Position numbers and translations under genes: made by a program. A stretch of DNA of 64,000 bases from positions 3,968,001-4,032,000 of the forward strand of contig JASJZC010000004.1 in assembly GCA_037178855.1 (NCBI GenBank), written 5' to 3'. This document shows, piece after piece, positions 61,927-64,000 of this stretch (positions are counted from its first letter, which is position 1; each line of letters begins with the position of its first letter). Source of the stretch: Oscheius sp. JU75. Taxonomy: Eukaryota; Nematoda; Chromadorea; Rhabditida; Rhabditidae. The notes beneath the pieces were generated by a model that saw only the letters and a program-made list of their open reading frames with translations, was not told the DNA's origin and searched no databases.

Positions 61927-63008
61927 CGACTCCGTAAGCGCATTGAATCTGAAGTGGGAAGTCGTGAGAGCGAGCCAAAACGAGAGAGATGTACTCGTAG
62001 TAGAATTAGAGTAATTGGCGGATGTTCGGAATTCCAATGAGTGACTTTGGACAGAATCGATACACAGGTCCGAGGTGCGCAGCCCGATTTGGGGTCACGG
62101 AGACTGCGTCAAGAACACGGTCAGCCAAGACAAAAACCAGCGCAGAACTTGCTAACTTCGTTAGTTGCTTTTCACGACCTCAATCATTGGGAGGAACAGA
62201 GGAGGAGGACACAGACATCAGTCAGTAGCTAATTACTTTCAAGGCTGTTTGGATGGGAGAAGAGAAAAAGATATGGAAGGTACAGTGATCGGAACTGTAG
62301 TGTGTTCAAGGCCATCTCGATTCTCGACTCGATCTCTGTAGTTTGAGTGAAAATCTGAGTTTAGAAAGCCTGGGGGAAAGGGTAACAAGAACGAAATCTA
62401 AGCAAACGTGGCTTAAAGCCTGGGAAAGTTCGATGTGCGCGAATCGATAGAGTTTGCAAAAACAGGAATGCGCGAGAGAAGCGAACTGGACAAGAAGACG
62501 GCAATGTTTCATCGAAGGTTTCGTCATGTCTTTTTCTCGTAATTTCAGTACAGATCAACTGATGAAAGACAATGGATGGTCTCTAATAAAAGTCTCGTTG
62601 CCACCTGATACAACCATGTGCCAAAGCAAACAGTGAACAGTCACATGGCGGTCTGAATCCACTCTTTCGGCGACAAAATTTAGTTTGGAGATGGCAGAAA
62701 TGTCTGGGAGACACGTGTACTCGCAGTCTCGCGCAGTTACTTAATCAGATGAGGCTGGTTTTGGGTAAAAACACCTTGGTCTATACTTTTCAGTACTTTT
62801 GGTACTTGAATTGGTTTCACTTTTGGAGTTTAGTCAAAGAGTACACTGGGGGAACGGAACAAAGAGTAAGAAGTAGTAAATCCTGATAATAGTACAGTAA
62901 CAGTCAGGGTGCGTCACTTTGAAAATGTTGGCGGCAGGTTGAAACCACTTTTTCTAATTTGTTGTCTTCTTTTCCGGTTTTATGCTAAGAAATATTAAAC
63001 TTCAGAGG
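61927..63008. other. divergent spacer between tmem-131 and DUS4L
   Basis: About 1.1 kb. No exon could be supported. It ends with TTAAACTTCAG, 3 nt before the DUS4L start. Probably promoters of both genes. Confidence 0.4.
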
Positions 63009-64000
63009 ATGGACCAACTGGACAGACGGAAAGACAGACCGAAATTCATTCTAGCCCCAATGGTTCGATATTCAAAGTAAGAATTCGTCTTCTTGCTCAT
63101 TTTCTCGCGTTCCAGGCTTGCCTTCCGCCAACTTGTCCGCTTATACGATGTCGACATTTGCTACACACCAATGATCTACGCAAAAAACTTCCTGGAGTCG
63201 GAATACTGTCGGAACAGCGAGTTTTCTACCTGTGAAGGTTGGTTTTTATTGGCACTGAAGGTTTCAGTTTCCAGGAGATTCCCCTCTAATCGTTCAATTT
63301 GCTTCCGATGACCCGTTCATTTTTGCCTCTGCTGCAGAACTCATCCAAAAGTTAGTATTTCTTTTACTTTTTTTTCAGGAAGAGAAACCTATAGGTGTGC
63401 TACTGGAATCGACCTGAATTGTGGTTGTCCGAAGTCAGACGTTCGATCGCGTGGATTTGGCAGTGCCTTGTTAACAAAACCAGACTTATTAGCAGATATT
63501 GTTCGACAAACTCGAGAACGAGTTCCAGATCCATCATTTTCGGTTAGTTTCACTATTTTGTTTTGTCCAAGATGCATTCAGATATCTCTGAAGATCCGTG
63601 TTCAATATCCTATCAACAAGACGATAGATTTATGTAGAAAGGCAGAACATGCCGGAGTATCCCATCTAACTGTACACGGAAGGACACCCCATCATCGAAC
63701 AGAACCAGTAGACTACGACGCCATTCGATTAGTCAAAGTGAGACTCATTTGCTCGTTGAAAACAGTACAATTTCAGGAAGCTGTCAACGTTCCGGTCTAC
63801 GCAAATGGAGACATCACCAGTTTAGAACAGGCGTTGGACATTGCCGAGAAAACCAAAGTCGACGGTTCGTTTTTTCTCTAGGTATTTTGAAACAGGGAAA
63901 TGTTTAGGTCTAATGGCAGCGAATGGTCTCCTGAACAATCCGGCGATGTTTGCTGGGTATTCGGAGGCCCCAGCCGAATGTGTTGCAGACTTTGTAAGTC
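63009..64000 (+). CDS. DUS4L: tRNA-dihydrouridine synthase of the DUS4L type (3' end beyond window)
   Basis: FMN-dependent reductase of uridines in cytosolic tRNA. The start MDQLDRRKDRPKFILAPMVR at 63009 follows TTAAACTTCAG. Signatures in order: ILAPMVRYSKLAFRQLVRLY (FMN-binding N-terminus), DICYTPMIYAKNFL, PLIVQFASDDP, DLNCGCPKSDVRSRGFGSAL with the catalytic cysteine, ISLKIRVQYP, GVSHLTVHGRTPHHR, VPVYANGDITSLEQA and GLMAANGLLNNPAMFAGYSE. All align with human DUS4L, including the CGCP and ANGD motifs. Introns are 36-50 nt. The coding sequence still runs at 64000 (AECVADFVS), so the C-terminal helical domain is missing from the window. Confidence 0.94.

Overview
The window looks like nuclear DNA of a nematode. 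Nearly all introns are 33-45 nt, open with GT and close with TTTCAG or TTTTAG. Many start codons lie 0-20 nt behind such an acceptor with no upstream coding exon, as expected for spliced-leader trans-splicing. The family content agrees: DB-module proteins, a DUF19-like secreted protein, a VWA/C-type-lectin protein, a receptor-L-domain receptor, a one-Ig-domain secreted protein and a nematode-type 7TM receptor. The species cannot be named from the sequence. All exon models were assembled by eye from reading frame, splice signals and remembered family sequences; no alignment was run.

Layout. 0-6 kb: start of an unidentified minus-strand gene, an unidentified helical-protein gene, then a mitochondrial single-pass protein gene closely followed by AIF (wah-1), possibly an operon. 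8-14 kb: a SMAD with intact MH1 and altered MH2, a repeat-rich spacer, a small conserved-looking gene, a C2H2 zinc-finger gene and a very small gene. 15.5-20.6 kb: a large secreted, Cys-rich, LDLa-containing and probably GPI-anchored protein. 21-29 kb: the RhoGAP/PH gene pac-1 (ARHGAP21/23 family) on the minus strand with two roughly 2-kb introns. 31-37 kb, minus strand: a small secreted Cys-rich peptide, a cysteine-desulfurase/TtcA fusion enzyme and Mediator subunit MED19, whose last intron holds an opposite-strand membrane-protein gene. 37-38.5 kb: a small acidic gene facing a 7TM receptor. 40-45 kb: a T-box factor and a receptor-L-domain receptor. 45.5-50 kb: the lectin gene and a tandem Myb/SANT-like gene. 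51-55.6 kb: a secreted-protein cluster (DUF19-like, two divergent DB-module genes, one Ig-domain gene). 55.6-62 kb: TMEM131. 63 kb to the end: DUS4L-type tRNA dihydrouridine synthase, cut by the window edge.

Themes. Several genes serve the cell surface or secretion: TMEM131 (collagen-secretion factor), the Cys-rich, DB, Ig and lectin proteins, and the receptors. Others are housekeeping (AIF, MED19, DUS4L, TtcA-like thiolase) or developmental regulators (SMAD, T-box, PAC-1, zinc finger). The most unusual single object is the fusion at 31397-34740, which places a sulfur-mobilising PLP enzyme and a tRNA-thiolase-like PP-loop ATPase in one polypeptide.
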